Shown here one piece after another: positions 44,775-53,208 of a stretch of DNA of 64,000 nucleotides (position 1 is its first letter; the number at the start of each line of letters is the position of its first letter). The notes beneath the pieces were generated by a model, which was not told the origin of the DNA, made no database searches, and worked only from the letters and a program-made list of their open reading frames with translations. A program made the translations under genes and the position numbers. Where the stretch lies: positions 750,398 to 814,397 of the forward strand of contig NZ_LN851186.1 of the NCBI RefSeq assembly GCF_001243895.1, read 5' to 3'. The stretch is from Bacillus testis. GTDB taxonomy: Bacteria > Bacillota > Bacilli > Bacillales > DSM-1321.

Positions 44775-45641
44775 ATGAATCTAATCAATAAGAAAGTTAC
44801 ACACAAGCGTTTCGGCATAGGTAGTATAGTTAAGCATAATGATACAAGTATTGAAATACATTTTGCATCGGAAAATAAAATGTTTGTTTTTCCTGATGTA
44901 TTTGGAAAATACCTAAAACTATATGATAAAAGTGATGCTAAGTCACTTGAACTAATTATAAAAAAAAAGGAAAATGAACGAAAAGAAGAAGAATTGAAAA
45001 AGGAAGAGGAAAAAAAGCTACAACGAAAGCAACAGCATCTTCGCTTAGAACACAAAAAACTTATGAAAAATCATAAACTTCATCCTGAATCACAAATGGT
45101 TTTTTGGTGTGACACAGAAGAACAAGATAGTTCTATTTCAGAGTGGAAGGTTTTTTCAGGTGCAATAAAAAGTGGTACTAACAAGGGGAAGCCGAACAAG
45201 CCGGTCCGCTTGCATCAAAATAGCGCTGTCCTGTTAACAGCAATCGATTCCAACGTGCCTGAAAAAGACAGACGTATCTTAGGTGTGTATATGGTGAATG
45301 AAGACTTTGTCGGTAAGCTTTGTGAAGACGGATATATTCCTGCTCATTCAAAATACAGACTCCAACTTTCAGAAAAGGAATCGGATCAGTCGGTTTTCTG
45401 GGAATATTATGTAAATAAAAAATCCCCAGAAAAAGTGACATGGAATACAGGTAAATACCGTTATTTTGATAATGCATGGATGGCTCAAATTTTGCTTGTT
45501 ATAATATCGTTGAAAAGTGATCCAAATGAACGAGAGTTGGCACAACAATTTTTCAAACATTTTTGTAAAATGAATCAGATAACAGATCAAGAGCTGCCAA
45601 AGCCTAATGGCGCAATAATACGTAATAAGACGTTAGCCTAA
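44775..45641 (+). CDS. Uncharacterised protein with N-terminal Tudor-like motif and charged helix
   Basis: 288 residues, start ATG behind AAGGAGG. Residues 1-50 (KVTHKRFGIGSIVKHND ... FVFPDVFGKYLKL) look like the small Tudor-like VxHxxFGxGxV module of UvrD- and CarD-type proteins. Residues 55-100 are a highly charged coiled coil (Lys/Glu). The C-terminal 180 residues form an unknown conserved domain with MVFWCDTEEQD, PEKDRRILGVYMVNEDFVG, YIPAHSKYRLQLSE and RYFDNAWMAQILLVI. Relatives in clostridia and bacilli are sometimes labelled malate synthase; nothing in the sequence supports that. The gene is AT-rich compared with the flanks. It is the only intact gene of island module 1. Confidence 0.75.
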   Translation: MNLINKKVTHKRFGIGSIVKHNDTSIEIHFASENKMFVFPDVFGKYLKLYDKSDAKSLELIIKKKENERKEEELKKEEEKKLQRKQQHLRLEHKKLMKNHKLHPESQMVFWCDTEEQDSSISEWKVFSGAIKSGTNKGKPNKPVRLHQNSAVLLTAIDSNVPEKDRRILGVYMVNEDFVGKLCEDGYIPAHSKYRLQLSEKESDQSVFWEYYVNKKSPEKVTWNTGKYRYFDNAWMAQILLVIISLKSDPNERELAQQFFKHFCKMNQITDQELPKPNGAIIRNKTLA

Positions 45642-45708
45642 TGATTAGTTGAAGACGAATAAGAAAAATAGGATTTATTTCACTAAAATACAAAACGAGC
45701 ATATATAA

Positions 45709-45791
45709 GAACCCACCAGCACCCCATGTGTTGCCGCATACGGTCCATACACGTGGAATGTGTGGCGCAGATCGTTTTGAAATGTAACTAA
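45709..45791 (+). other. Putative attachment site 2: decayed rlmCD 3' end
   Basis: From 45750 the frame reads HVECVAQIVLK then CN and TAA at 45789-45791, very close to the end of RlmCD ([11 protein letters not shown]). The block GAACCCACCAGCACCC (45709-45724) before it is shared exactly with site 3 (51051-51066). The nearby stretch to 46141 has no gene; a hairpin (AGACAGGGCGAT ... ATAGCCCTGTCTTTTTT, about 45884-45922) looks like a terminator. Confidence 0.6.
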
Positions 45792-46141
45792 CCACTAACA
45801 AAAAAATCCAACCTAATTCATAATAAACATTTCTGATTGCTCCTTCGAGCGAGAAAAAAGATTTCGTAAAAAAGCATGAGAAAGACAGGGCGATCCCATA
45901 AGAGATAGCCCTGTCTTTTTTTGAAACTCGGAAATCGTTATTTTAACTTGATAAAAATGTGACAAAAGCGTGAAAAACGAGCGAGAAAAAGAGGAATAAG
46001 TGAAAAGTTTAGGGAGGTTTTCTTGTAACAGCGAACGAACTGCTTATGAAGAAGGTTCTTCCATGTTAATCTCTCTATTCACTTGAAGTGAGAAAATGCG
46101 TATAATAATGAATATTAAAAGAGAGAAATGGAGTACATCAA

Positions 46142-46513
46142 ATGGTTCAATCAATCAATACAAAAGTCGATTTAGTTATTGATGCAACCTCGCATTTAGG
46201 GCTTACGGATTACGGGAAAATCATGATTGGAGACAAAGGATTTGAATTCTTCAATAATCGCGATCCTCGTAAATTTATTCAAATTCCTTGGGAAGAAGTT
46301 GATTATGTGATTGCTTCTATCATGTTCAAAGGGAAATGGATTCCACGTTATGCTATTCAAACTAAGAAAAATGGGACATATACATTTTCCTCTAAAGATT
46401 CAAAAAAAGTTTTGCGAACCATTCGTGAATACGTTGATCCAGATCATATGGTTCAGTCATTAAGTTTCTTAGATGTGGTCAAACGTGGCGTGAAAAGTAC
46501 ATTTAAAAAGTGA
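46142..46513 (+). CDS. manO: DUF956 family protein (ManO-like), mannose-PTS partner
   Basis: 123 residues of DUF956, a family found almost only beside mannose-family PTS operons (ManO in Listeria and lactic acid bacteria). Marks: VIDATSHLGLTDYGKIMIGD, FEFFNNRDPRKFIQIPWEEV and SKKVLRTIREYVDPDHM. It is thought to be a regulator of the PTS, with unclear mechanism. Here it lies upstream of the EIIAB gene, separated by the sigma-54-like promoter; elsewhere it is commonly downstream. The ribosome site is GAAATGGAG, of medium quality. Confidence 0.82.
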   Translation: MVQSINTKVDLVIDATSHLGLTDYGKIMIGDKGFEFFNNRDPRKFIQIPWEEVDYVIASIMFKGKWIPRYAIQTKKNGTYTFSSKDSKKVLRTIREYVDPDHMVQSLSFLDVVKRGVKSTFKK

Positions 46514-46602
46514 TATGCTCGTAAAAAGACAGGTTGGAAACTTGTCTTTTTTTGTTGAAAAAAATTTGAAATTGTGAAATTTAAAAGTGTTATCTTTCAA
46601 CT

Positions 46603-46618
46603 ATGCACAAAGTTTGCA
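46603..46618 (+). promoter_or_regulatory. Sigma-54 (-24/-12) promoter-like site of the mannose PTS operon
   Basis: ATGCACAAAGTTTGCA fits TGGCAC-N5-TTGCA except the first two bases. Mannose PTS operons in Listeria and Enterococcus use sigma-54 and the activator ManR/LevR. The GC of the -12 and the CAC of the -24 are kept, but the -24 GG is TG. The activator gene is not in this window. Confidence 0.55.
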
Positions 46619-46671
46619 CACAACTTCTATGATATTATGAAAAAAGTAGTGATATATGGAAATATATGTTT

Positions 46672-46686
46672 TTGAAAGCGGATTAT
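46672..46686 (+). promoter_or_regulatory. cre-like site downstream of the PTS promoter
   Basis: TTGAAAGCGGATTAT matches the CcpA consensus WTGNAANCGNWNNCW except one position. It lies about 55-70 bases after the -12 element, where CcpA would act as a roadblock. Confidence 0.45.
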
Positions 46687-46787
46687 ACGCGTGCTATAAT
46701 CACTGTGAAAATTGGTTGAAGTTTTAGAAAAGAAGGTCTAATTAACCATCATCTTTATTTTTTTACCTATTACTTATTCGAGCAGGC

Positions 46788-46942
46788 ATGAGTAAGAAGT
46801 ATGGATTGATGAGAAGAATGGGCATTTATATCTGTATCTTCATTTTATCGCCTTTTTATTTATGCTTTTTATCGGTTATGTAATCGGTTACGGATGGTTA
46901 GAAAACACATCTATTAAACTAGGCGTGTTTGTTCGATTGTAA
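46788..46942 (+). pseudogene. Frameshifted small membrane protein upstream of manX
   Basis: ATG at 46788 reads MSKKYGLMRRMGIYICIFIL; a +1 shift near 46856 continues LFMLFIGYVIGYGWLENTSI and ends at TAA 46940-46942. Together they give a basic N-terminus, one helix and the sequence GYVIGYG, a layout like the small EpuA-type proteins (PF11772) of Firmicutes. The family link is weak. As written the frame is broken, unless a sequencing error is present. Confidence 0.35.
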
Positions 46943-46964
46943 CAATATTCAAGGAGGTAAAAAG

Positions 46965-47936
46965 ATGGTAGGGATTATCATTGCTAGTCACGGCGAATTT
47001 GCTAATGGTATCTTGCAATCTGGAGAGATGATCTTTGGAGCACAAGAAAATGTTAAAGCTGTTACATTAATGCCTAGCGAAGGACCTGATGATGTAAAGG
47101 CAAAAATGAAAGAAGCAATCGCATCTTTCGATAACCAAGATGAAGTATTATTCTTAGTCGATCTTTGGGGTGGTACTCCTTTCAACCAAGCCAATAGCTT
47201 GTTTGAAGAACACAAGGACAAGTGGGCAATCGTTGCTGGCATGAACTTGCCAATGTTGATTGAAGCTTTTGCATCACGTTTTTCAATGAACACAGCGCAT
47301 GAAATTGCTGCACAAATCCTCGGTGCTGCTAAAGAAGGAGTCAAAGTAAGACCTGAAGAATTAGAACCAGCAGAAACTGCTGCACCGGCTGGCCAACAAT
47401 CAGCAGCAGCAGGTGCCCCAGGTAAATTTGAATATGTTTTAGCGCGCATCGACTCTCGTTTACTTCACGGTCAAGTAGCGACTGCTTGGACAAAAGCTAC
47501 ACATCCTACTCGTATCATTGTTGTATCTGATGCAGTAGCAAAGGATGATCTTCGTAAGAAATTAATTCAACAGGCTGCACCACCAGGAGTAAAGGCGCAC
47601 GTTGTTCCTATACATAAAATGATTGAACTTGCAAAAGACGATCAACACTTCGGCGGCCAACGCGCACTACTTCTTTTTGAAAACCCGCAAGATGTCCTAA
47701 GAGCGGTTGAAGGCGGCGTTCCATTGGATACGATCAATGTTGGTTCTATGGCACACTCACCTGGTAAAGTTCAACCAAATAAGGTTTTGGCATTCAACCA
47801 AGATGATGTTGAAACTTTTGCAAAATTAAAAGAACAAGGTTTGAAATTCGATGTCCGTAAAGTTCCGAATGATTCAAAAGGAAACATGGACGAAATTATT
47901 AAGAAGGCTCAAGAAGAGTTGAATAAACAAAAATAA
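46965..47936 (+). CDS. manX: Mannose-family PTS EIIAB component
   Basis: 323 residues, cytoplasmic. The ATG at 46965 is behind AAGGAGG; an upstream in-frame TTG lies before that site. The EIIA domain (1-125) has the phospho-His9 (ASHGEF). An Ala/Pro-rich linker (130-153) joins the EIIB domain with its phospho-His168 (IDSRLLHGQV). It passes phosphate from HPr to mannose, glucose or a similar hexose. Genes for EIIC and EIID follow directly. The sequence is close to the Mpt/Man systems of Listeria and Enterococcus. Confidence 0.93.
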   Translation: MVGIIIASHGEFANGILQSGEMIFGAQENVKAVTLMPSEGPDDVKAKMKEAIASFDNQDEVLFLVDLWGGTPFNQANSLFEEHKDKWAIVAGMNLPMLIEAFASRFSMNTAHEIAAQILGAAKEGVKVRPEELEPAETAAPAGQQSAAAGAPGKFEYVLARIDSRLLHGQVATAWTKATHPTRIIVVSDAVAKDDLRKKLIQQAAPPGVKAHVVPIHKMIELAKDDQHFGGQRALLLFENPQDVLRAVEGGVPLDTINVGSMAHSPGKVQPNKVLAFNQDDVETFAKLKEQGLKFDVRKVPNDSKGNMDEIIKKAQEELNKQK

Positions 47937-47967
47937 TCAGCTGTATAAAAAGGGAGGATGAATCATC

Positions 47968-48774
47968 ATGGATTTGACTATTATTCAAATAATATTAGTC
48001 GTATTCGTAGCATTTTTAGCTGGTGTAGAAGGAATTTTAGATGAATTCCACTTCCATCAGCCAATCATTGCATGTACGTTAATAGGCTTAGTTACAGGAG
48101 AACTCGTACCTTGTCTGATCTTAGGCGGAACGCTTCAAATGATCGCTTTAGGTTGGGCAAACATTGGAGCTGCCGTAGCACCGGATGCTGCGTTGGCATC
48201 AGTTGCATCTGCTATTATTTTAGTTTTAAGTGGACAAGGCCAAGATGGTATTTCTTCTGCAATCGCGATTGCTGTACCACTTGCAGTTGCAGGGCTATTA
48301 TTGACAATTATTTGCCGTACTATTGCGACAGCATTCGTTCACTTTATGGATGCTGCAGCTCAAGAAGGAAACTTCAAAGTAGTGGAATTTTGGCACGTTG
48401 CTGCTATCTGCATGCAAGGATTACGTATTGCAATCCCAGCTGCATTGATCTTAGCAATTGGTGCTGGTCCGGTTCGAAACATGCTTGAATCTATGCCAAT
48501 GTGGTTGACAGACGGTTTGGCAATCGGCGGTGGCATGGTTGTAGCTGTTGGTTATGCAATGGTTATTAACATGATGGCAACAAAAGAAGTATGGCCATTT
48601 TTTGCAATTGGTTTCGTATTAGCAACAGTTACAGAAATCACACTTATCGGCTTGGGTGCTATCGGTGTGGCTCTTGCCCTCATCTATTTAGCTCTTTCTA
48701 AACAAGGCGGTTCAGGTAATGGCGGAAACGGTAACACCGGTGATCCATTAGGCGCTATTATCGATAATTACTAA
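47968..48774 (+). CDS. manY: Mannose-family PTS EIIC component
   Basis: 268 residues, hydrophobic, with the family start LTIIQIILVVFVAFLAGVEG and HQPIIACTLIGLVTGE near residue 30. EIIC forms the sugar channel together with EIID. AGGGAGG precedes the start. The C-terminus is Gly/Asn-rich (QGGSGNGGNGNTG), as in Listeria MptC. ManYZ-type pairs also serve as receptors for some bacteriocins. Confidence 0.93.
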   Translation: MDLTIIQIILVVFVAFLAGVEGILDEFHFHQPIIACTLIGLVTGELVPCLILGGTLQMIALGWANIGAAVAPDAALASVASAIILVLSGQGQDGISSAIAIAVPLAVAGLLLTIICRTIATAFVHFMDAAAQEGNFKVVEFWHVAAICMQGLRIAIPAALILAIGAGPVRNMLESMPMWLTDGLAIGGGMVVAVGYAMVINMMATKEVWPFFAIGFVLATVTEITLIGLGAIGVALALIYLALSKQGGSGNGGNGNTGDPLGAIIDNY

Positions 48775-48795
48775 GGAGAAGGAGGAGGACAAAAA

Positions 48796-49707
48796 ATGGA
48801 AAAACAATTGAGATTATCCAAAAAAGATCGTTTATCTGTTTGGTGGCGTTCAACATTCATTCAAGGTTCTTGGAACTATGAACGTATGCAAAACGGTGGT
48901 TGGGCATATGCAATGATTCCTGCTATCAAAAGATTATATAAAACAAAAGAAGACCGTTCTGCTGCACTAAAACGTCACTTAGAATTCTTTAATACTCATC
49001 CGTATGTAGCATCACCTATTCTCGGTGTAACTTTAGCGCTTGAAGAAGACCGTGCAAATGGTGCGCCAGTTGACGATGTAGCTATTCAAGGGGTTAAAGT
49101 CGGAATGATGGGACCTCTAGCAGGGATCGGCGACCCAGTTTTCTGGTTCACAATTAAGCCAATCCTTGGTGCGTTAGCAGCTTCGCTTGCTATGACTGGT
49201 AACATTCTTGGACCGATTCTTTACTTCGTTTTATGGAATCTTATCCGTATGGGATTCACTTGGTATACGCAGGAATTTGGTTACAAAGCTGGATCGAAAA
49301 TCACAGACGACTTATCTGGCGGATTACTTCGAGATATTACCAAAGGTGCTTCGATACTGGGTATGTTTATCCTTGGTGCATTAGTTAACCGTTGGGTATC
49401 CATCAAGTTTACGCCAACGGTATCATCCGTCCAACTTGATGATGGCGCCTATATCGATTGGGATAAATTGCCTTCAGGATCAGAAGGCGTAAAAACGGCG
49501 TTAGAACAGCAGGCATCTGGTCTTTCGTTAAGTGATATTAAAGTAACCACTTTACAAGATAATTTAGATAGTTTAATCCCTGGTTTAGCTGCATTGCTGT
49601 TAACATTACTTTGCATGTGGCTGCTTAAGAAGAAAGTTTCTCCAATCATTATGATTCTTGGATTATTCGTGGTTGGTGTTGTGTTCCACGTACTGAACAT
49701 AATGTAA
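48796..49707 (+). CDS. manZ: Mannose-family PTS EIID component
   Basis: 303 residues. Marks: RLSKKDRLSVWWRSTFIQGS and WNYERMQNGGWAYAMIPAIK at the N-terminus, GVKVGMMGPLAGIGDPVFWF (about 102-121) and a C-terminal helix. EIID sits with EIIC in the membrane. GGAGGAGG precedes the start. A long terminator follows, so the operon ends here. Confidence 0.93.
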   Translation: MEKQLRLSKKDRLSVWWRSTFIQGSWNYERMQNGGWAYAMIPAIKRLYKTKEDRSAALKRHLEFFNTHPYVASPILGVTLALEEDRANGAPVDDVAIQGVKVGMMGPLAGIGDPVFWFTIKPILGALAASLAMTGNILGPILYFVLWNLIRMGFTWYTQEFGYKAGSKITDDLSGGLLRDITKGASILGMFILGALVNRWVSIKFTPTVSSVQLDDGAYIDWDKLPSGSEGVKTALEQQASGLSLSDIKVTTLQDNLDSLIPGLAALLLTLLCMWLLKKKVSPIIMILGLFVVGVVFHVLNIM

Positions 49708-49767
49708 TAAAGACTCTAGATCAGGCTTTGTTCAAAGATCAAATGTAAGCCTGTTAATCAAATGGGA

Positions 49768-49811
49768 AAGCACCTCCTGGTATGAACCAATCATTTATGG
49801 AGGTGCTTTTC
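49768..49811 (+). terminator. Terminator of the mannose PTS operon
   Basis: AAGCACCTCC (49768-49777) pairs with GGAGGTGCTT (49799-49808), followed by Ts; the loop is about 21 bases. Confidence 0.85.
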
Positions 49812-49935
49812 TTATGCCGTTACAAAGCTAATCATTAGACCTGTTACGCTATATATAAGTAAGATGGAATTTGAAGTCCATTACAAGAGACAATCGTTTT
49901 AACTGAAAATAGTAAATAGGATTTAGGAGGCTGCT

Positions 49936-50952
49936 ATGCTTACTATTGGTTATATTGGAAATGGGAAAAGCACTAACAGATATCATTTGCCATTCGTACT
50001 GCTAAGAGAGAATATAAAGGTAAAGACAATTTATCAAAGAAATTCTGATCATGAAAGTTGGGATCGGATTGCAGGGATCCATTATACGTCCAATTTAGAC
50101 GAACTTTTAAATGACAAGGAAATACAACTCATTGTGGTTTGTACAAAACATGACAGTCATTATGAATACGCTAAATTAGTATTAGAACATAATAAAAACT
50201 GTTTGGTTGAAAAGCCTTTTATGGAAACTACCGAGCAGGCAAAAGAAATATTTGCAATCGCAAAAGAGAAAGGATTAATTGTTCAGGCGTACCAAAATAG
50301 ACGTTTTGATAGTGATTTTTTAACCGTTCAAAAGGTCATAGAAGAAGGGAAATTAGGGGATTTACTGGAAGTTGAAATGCATTATGATTATTTTCGTCCC
50401 GAAGTACCCGAGTCCATTCATACTTCTGATCCTGCTTTGTCGTTTTTATACGGACATGGCTGCCATACATTGGATCAGGTGATCAGCTATTTCGGCAAGC
50501 CCGAACATATCCATTATGATGTAAGGCAATTATTGGGACAAGGAAGAATGAACGATTATTTTGATTTGGATCTATACTATGGTGGATTAAAAGTTTCTGT
50601 AAAATCCAGCTATTTTAGACTTAAAGAAAGACCAAGCTTCGTGGTTCATGGCAAAAAGGGATGCTTTGTGAAAGAGACCAAAGACCGTCAGGAAGAACAC
50701 TTAAAATTATTTTACATGCCTGGCAATAAAGACTTTGGAATCGATACACTAAAACATTATGGTGTTCTGACCTATATTGATGAGGAAGGTACAATTCACG
50801 AAGAAAAAGTGAAATCGGTCAATGGCGATTATGGAAGAGTATATGATGATTTATATGAAGCCATCATGAATGACAAAGATAAAACGATTACAGATGAACA
50901 GACATTGCTGCAAATGGAGATATTAGAAACGGGCATTAAAAATATAAAGTGA
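49936..50952 (+). CDS. Gfo/Idh/MocA family oxidoreductase
   Basis: 338 residues. An N-terminal Rossmann fold has GYIGNGKSTNRYHLP (5-19), a variant of the usual GxGxxG. The family motif EKPF (94-97, LVEKPFMETTEQA) and the active-site region GHGCHTLDQVI (about 173-183) follow. These enzymes oxidise or reduce sugars or inositol-like compounds with NAD(P). It stands alone after the PTS operon with AGGAGG upstream and may act on a related sugar. The substrate is not known. Confidence 0.85.
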   Translation: MLTIGYIGNGKSTNRYHLPFVLLRENIKVKTIYQRNSDHESWDRIAGIHYTSNLDELLNDKEIQLIVVCTKHDSHYEYAKLVLEHNKNCLVEKPFMETTEQAKEIFAIAKEKGLIVQAYQNRRFDSDFLTVQKVIEEGKLGDLLEVEMHYDYFRPEVPESIHTSDPALSFLYGHGCHTLDQVISYFGKPEHIHYDVRQLLGQGRMNDYFDLDLYYGGLKVSVKSSYFRLKERPSFVVHGKKGCFVKETKDRQEEHLKLFYMPGNKDFGIDTLKHYGVLTYIDEEGTIHEEKVKSVNGDYGRVYDDLYEAIMNDKDKTITDEQTLLQMEILETGIKNIK

Positions 50953-51050
50953 AAAAAACCGCTAAGCGGCTATAACTCTCTATTCTAGGGGGCTAAGGCC
51001 GCTTACCTCATATTAAGTGTCCCCGCAAATTGTAGCTGTAACTAATCCTT

Positions 51051-51164
51051 GAACCCACCAGCACCCAGTATGTTGTCAATTACACCCACATATGGTGAGT
51101 GTGTGGCACACATTGTATTGTAATAAGGCAGAGCCCTCTGAATAATAGGGGGTGCTGCCTTTTT
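51051..51164 (+). other. Putative attachment site 3: decayed rlmCD 3' end plus terminator
   Basis: GAACCCACCAGCACCC (51051-51066) is shared with site 2. From 51097 the codons read ECVAHIVL with TAA at 51121-51123, then AATAAGGCAG and a terminator as after rlmCD. The stretch GTGAGTGTGTGGCACA compares with TTGAGTGTGTTGCACA in rlmCD. It separates module 2 from module 3. The rest of the gap 50953-51483 holds no gene. Confidence 0.65.
51125..51164 (+). terminator. Terminator copy at site 3
   Basis: AAGGCAG (51125-51131) pairs with CTGCCTT (51155-51161), with inner CCCTC/GGGGG, followed by Ts. It is a diverged copy of the rlmCD terminator. Confidence 0.7.
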
Positions 51165-51483
51165 ATATTTCTTACAAGGCATTTAGATGTGTCTTCGGTG
51201 TGAAAGCAATTTTCACTCAAACCAATAGAGCATTCGCCACCTTTGGTTGTAACCCTTCTATTAATGTATCTCCGTTAAGATGTAACTTCCGCATCATTTA
51301 AAGGAATATAGAGACTTAGTATGATTAAAAGTCTTGAAGAAATTTTACTAAAAACTAAGGAAAATGTACTGTTTTTCAGAGGATAATGCTTTGTTGTTGG
51401 ATATAATTTCCATAAAATGTAGAATAAAGAATAAAAGCACTATATATTTTAGGCCTTATTGCGGCATAGAAGGGATGTTTGCT

Positions 51484-52893
51484 ATGGTTCAAAGAAAAAG
51501 CATATTATTTTTTGTGGCCATGTGGTTATGCCTGTTATTGGCAGCATGCGGTTCTGAAGAATCAAAGGGTGAAAAAACAGCGGGAAAGGCAGAATCCAAA
51601 GAAGAATCAAAGACAGAATCAAAGACAGAAGCAAAAAAGATGGATCATCAAGCTGATGAACAAGAAAATGCAGAGGATATGAAGGTGGCTTTAACGATTG
51701 AGGAAATTACCGCAGAAGAAGGGGGCAAATACGCCGGGAACCGATACAACGAGCCGGTTGTAAACCGAAATCTGGATGCGAAAAGTTTCCAAGACAAAGA
51801 TAGTTTCCAAGTATATAACTATTTGTTAAGCATCTTAAATGAAGGTCCGACATACAAAGAATTTGTGAGATTTTTTGAGGAATTCAATCCAACCATTGAA
51901 ACAGCACTGACAGAAACACCAGAAGGAGCGAAAGTTGGCCAGTCAGCTACAGAAGGCGGGCAAAAGAATATTGCCATCCTATTGGATGCAAGCGGAAGCA
52001 TGGCGGCAAAAGTAGGCAGCAAGACAAAAATGGAGACAGCGAAGGCAGCTATCCAAACTTTTTTATCTTCCATGCCAGAGGGGATCAACGTGTCTTTACG
52101 TGTTTATGGCCACAAAGGAAGCAATAATGACAGTGATAAGAAGCTTTCTTGTGATAGCACGGAGCTAATCTATGACTTAAAGCCGTATAATGAAGCTAAT
52201 TTTAAGGGTAGCCTGAATACATTTAAACCTACAGGATGGACTCCGATTGCCAAAGCCATTAATGAAACCAAAAAGGATTTTGAGAAAATGGGAGGTAGTG
52301 GAGAGAACATCATTTATGTTGTCAGCGACGGCATCGAAACCTGTGATGGAGATCCGGTAAAAGCTGCAAAGGAACTCCATGATTCCAATATTAAGGCAGT
52401 TGTAAACATCATTGGTTTTGATGTAGACAATAAAGGCCAAAAACAACTATTAGCCGTTGCCGAGGCGGGCGGCGGTTCATTTAAAACAGTCAACACAGCT
52501 GAACAATTCAATAACATTTGGGAAAAAGAACGAGTTCGTTTATACAATGAATGGAGCAGATGGAGTGCAGAAAATTATAATCAAGTAGCAGGCGAGTCTT
52601 CCGATAAGCTTAACGAATTGTATAAACAAAAAAGTGATTTTACAAATTTGTTCTATGAGGAACAGAACAGATTATCGAAAGCTGTCTACTATCTTCGTAA
52701 CCATGAACAAATATCTTCGGAAACGAGTGATGAAGTCAGAAGTCTGATAAAACAACGCAGAGAGATCCTCGAAGATTATAGCAAAGAAGACGTACGCGGA
52801 TTGATTGAACAGCTCGAAGATGAGAGTAAACGCGTTAAAAAGGAAATTGAAGAAAAAGGCAAAGAAAAGAAAAAACAGTATAACAATAGTTGA
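51484..52893 (+). CDS. Lipoprotein with von Willebrand factor A domain
   Basis: 469 residues from the ATG at 51484, nine bases behind AGAAGGG. The signal peptide ends in LLLAACGS with lipid-modified Cys22. A Lys/Glu-rich low-complexity linker (25-65) follows. The VWA domain (about 162-350) has an intact MIDAS: Asp168, Ser170, Ser172 (LDASGSM), a Thr in PTGWTPI and the Asp of VSDGIETCDG. The C-terminal 110 residues form a charged coiled coil. It resembles YwmC/YwmD-type VWA proteins of bacilli. It is the only gene of island module 3. Confidence 0.82.
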   Translation: MVQRKSILFFVAMWLCLLLAACGSEESKGEKTAGKAESKEESKTESKTEAKKMDHQADEQENAEDMKVALTIEEITAEEGGKYAGNRYNEPVVNRNLDAKSFQDKDSFQVYNYLLSILNEGPTYKEFVRFFEEFNPTIETALTETPEGAKVGQSATEGGQKNIAILLDASGSMAAKVGSKTKMETAKAAIQTFLSSMPEGINVSLRVYGHKGSNNDSDKKLSCDSTELIYDLKPYNEANFKGSLNTFKPTGWTPIAKAINETKKDFEKMGGSGENIIYVVSDGIETCDGDPVKAAKELHDSNIKAVVNIIGFDVDNKGQKQLLAVAEAGGGSFKTVNTAEQFNNIWEKERVRLYNEWSRWSAENYNQVAGESSDKLNELYKQKSDFTNLFYEEQNRLSKAVYYLRNHEQISSETSDEVRSLIKQRREILEDYSKEDVRGLIEQLEDESKRVKKEIEEKGKEKKKQYNNS

Positions 52894-52929
52894 TGTGTGT
52901 TCTGGTTTAAAAACAACATCTGATATTTA

Positions 52930-52997
52930 GAAAATGACATCACACATATTTTGAAATAAGGCAGCCAGCCCTCGGATAAGGGGGCACTGCCTTTTTT
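52930..52997 (+). other. Putative attachment site 4: decayed rlmCD 3' end plus terminator
   Basis: From 52930 the frame reads ENDITHILK and TAA (52957-52959), equal in length to ECVAQLILK of RlmCD. The next bases (TTGAAATAAGGCAG, 14 exact) and the AAGGCAG/CTGCCTT terminator copy the rlmCD end. It marks the right border; yfjN follows. Confidence 0.6.
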
Positions 52998-53052
52998 ATG
53001 TTTCGTGCGGTATAGGTATCTTTATCAAAAATGTCTCTTTGAATCGCTTAAG

Positions 53053-53208
53053 ATGTTTCTTACAGTTCTTTTGTTGAACTGGTTAATTATTGGTTTGCTA
53101 ATTGCTGTTATGCTTTGGGCTTTCAAAAATCATGCTGTTAAGGCAATGTGGAAATATTACTTGGCCGGGTGCTGTTTTTGCACGGAGTATATGGTAAAGA
53201 GAAAATAA
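53053..53208 (+). CDS. Possible small membrane protein
   Basis: 51 codons from ATG 53053 with one strong helix (MFLTVLLLNWLIIGLLIAVMLW, in parts) and a basic tail. There is no ribosome site, and the frame is open farther upstream across the island border. It may be a remnant. The remainder of the gap (53209-53501) holds nothing I can support. Confidence 0.25.
   Translation: MFLTVLLLNWLIIGLLIAVMLWAFKNHAVKAMWKYYLAGCCFCTEYMVKRK

Noticed and set aside
44775..45641. Malate synthase label that such proteins sometimes carry
   Set aside because: No TIM-barrel or glyoxylate-binding motif is present, and the length is far too short.
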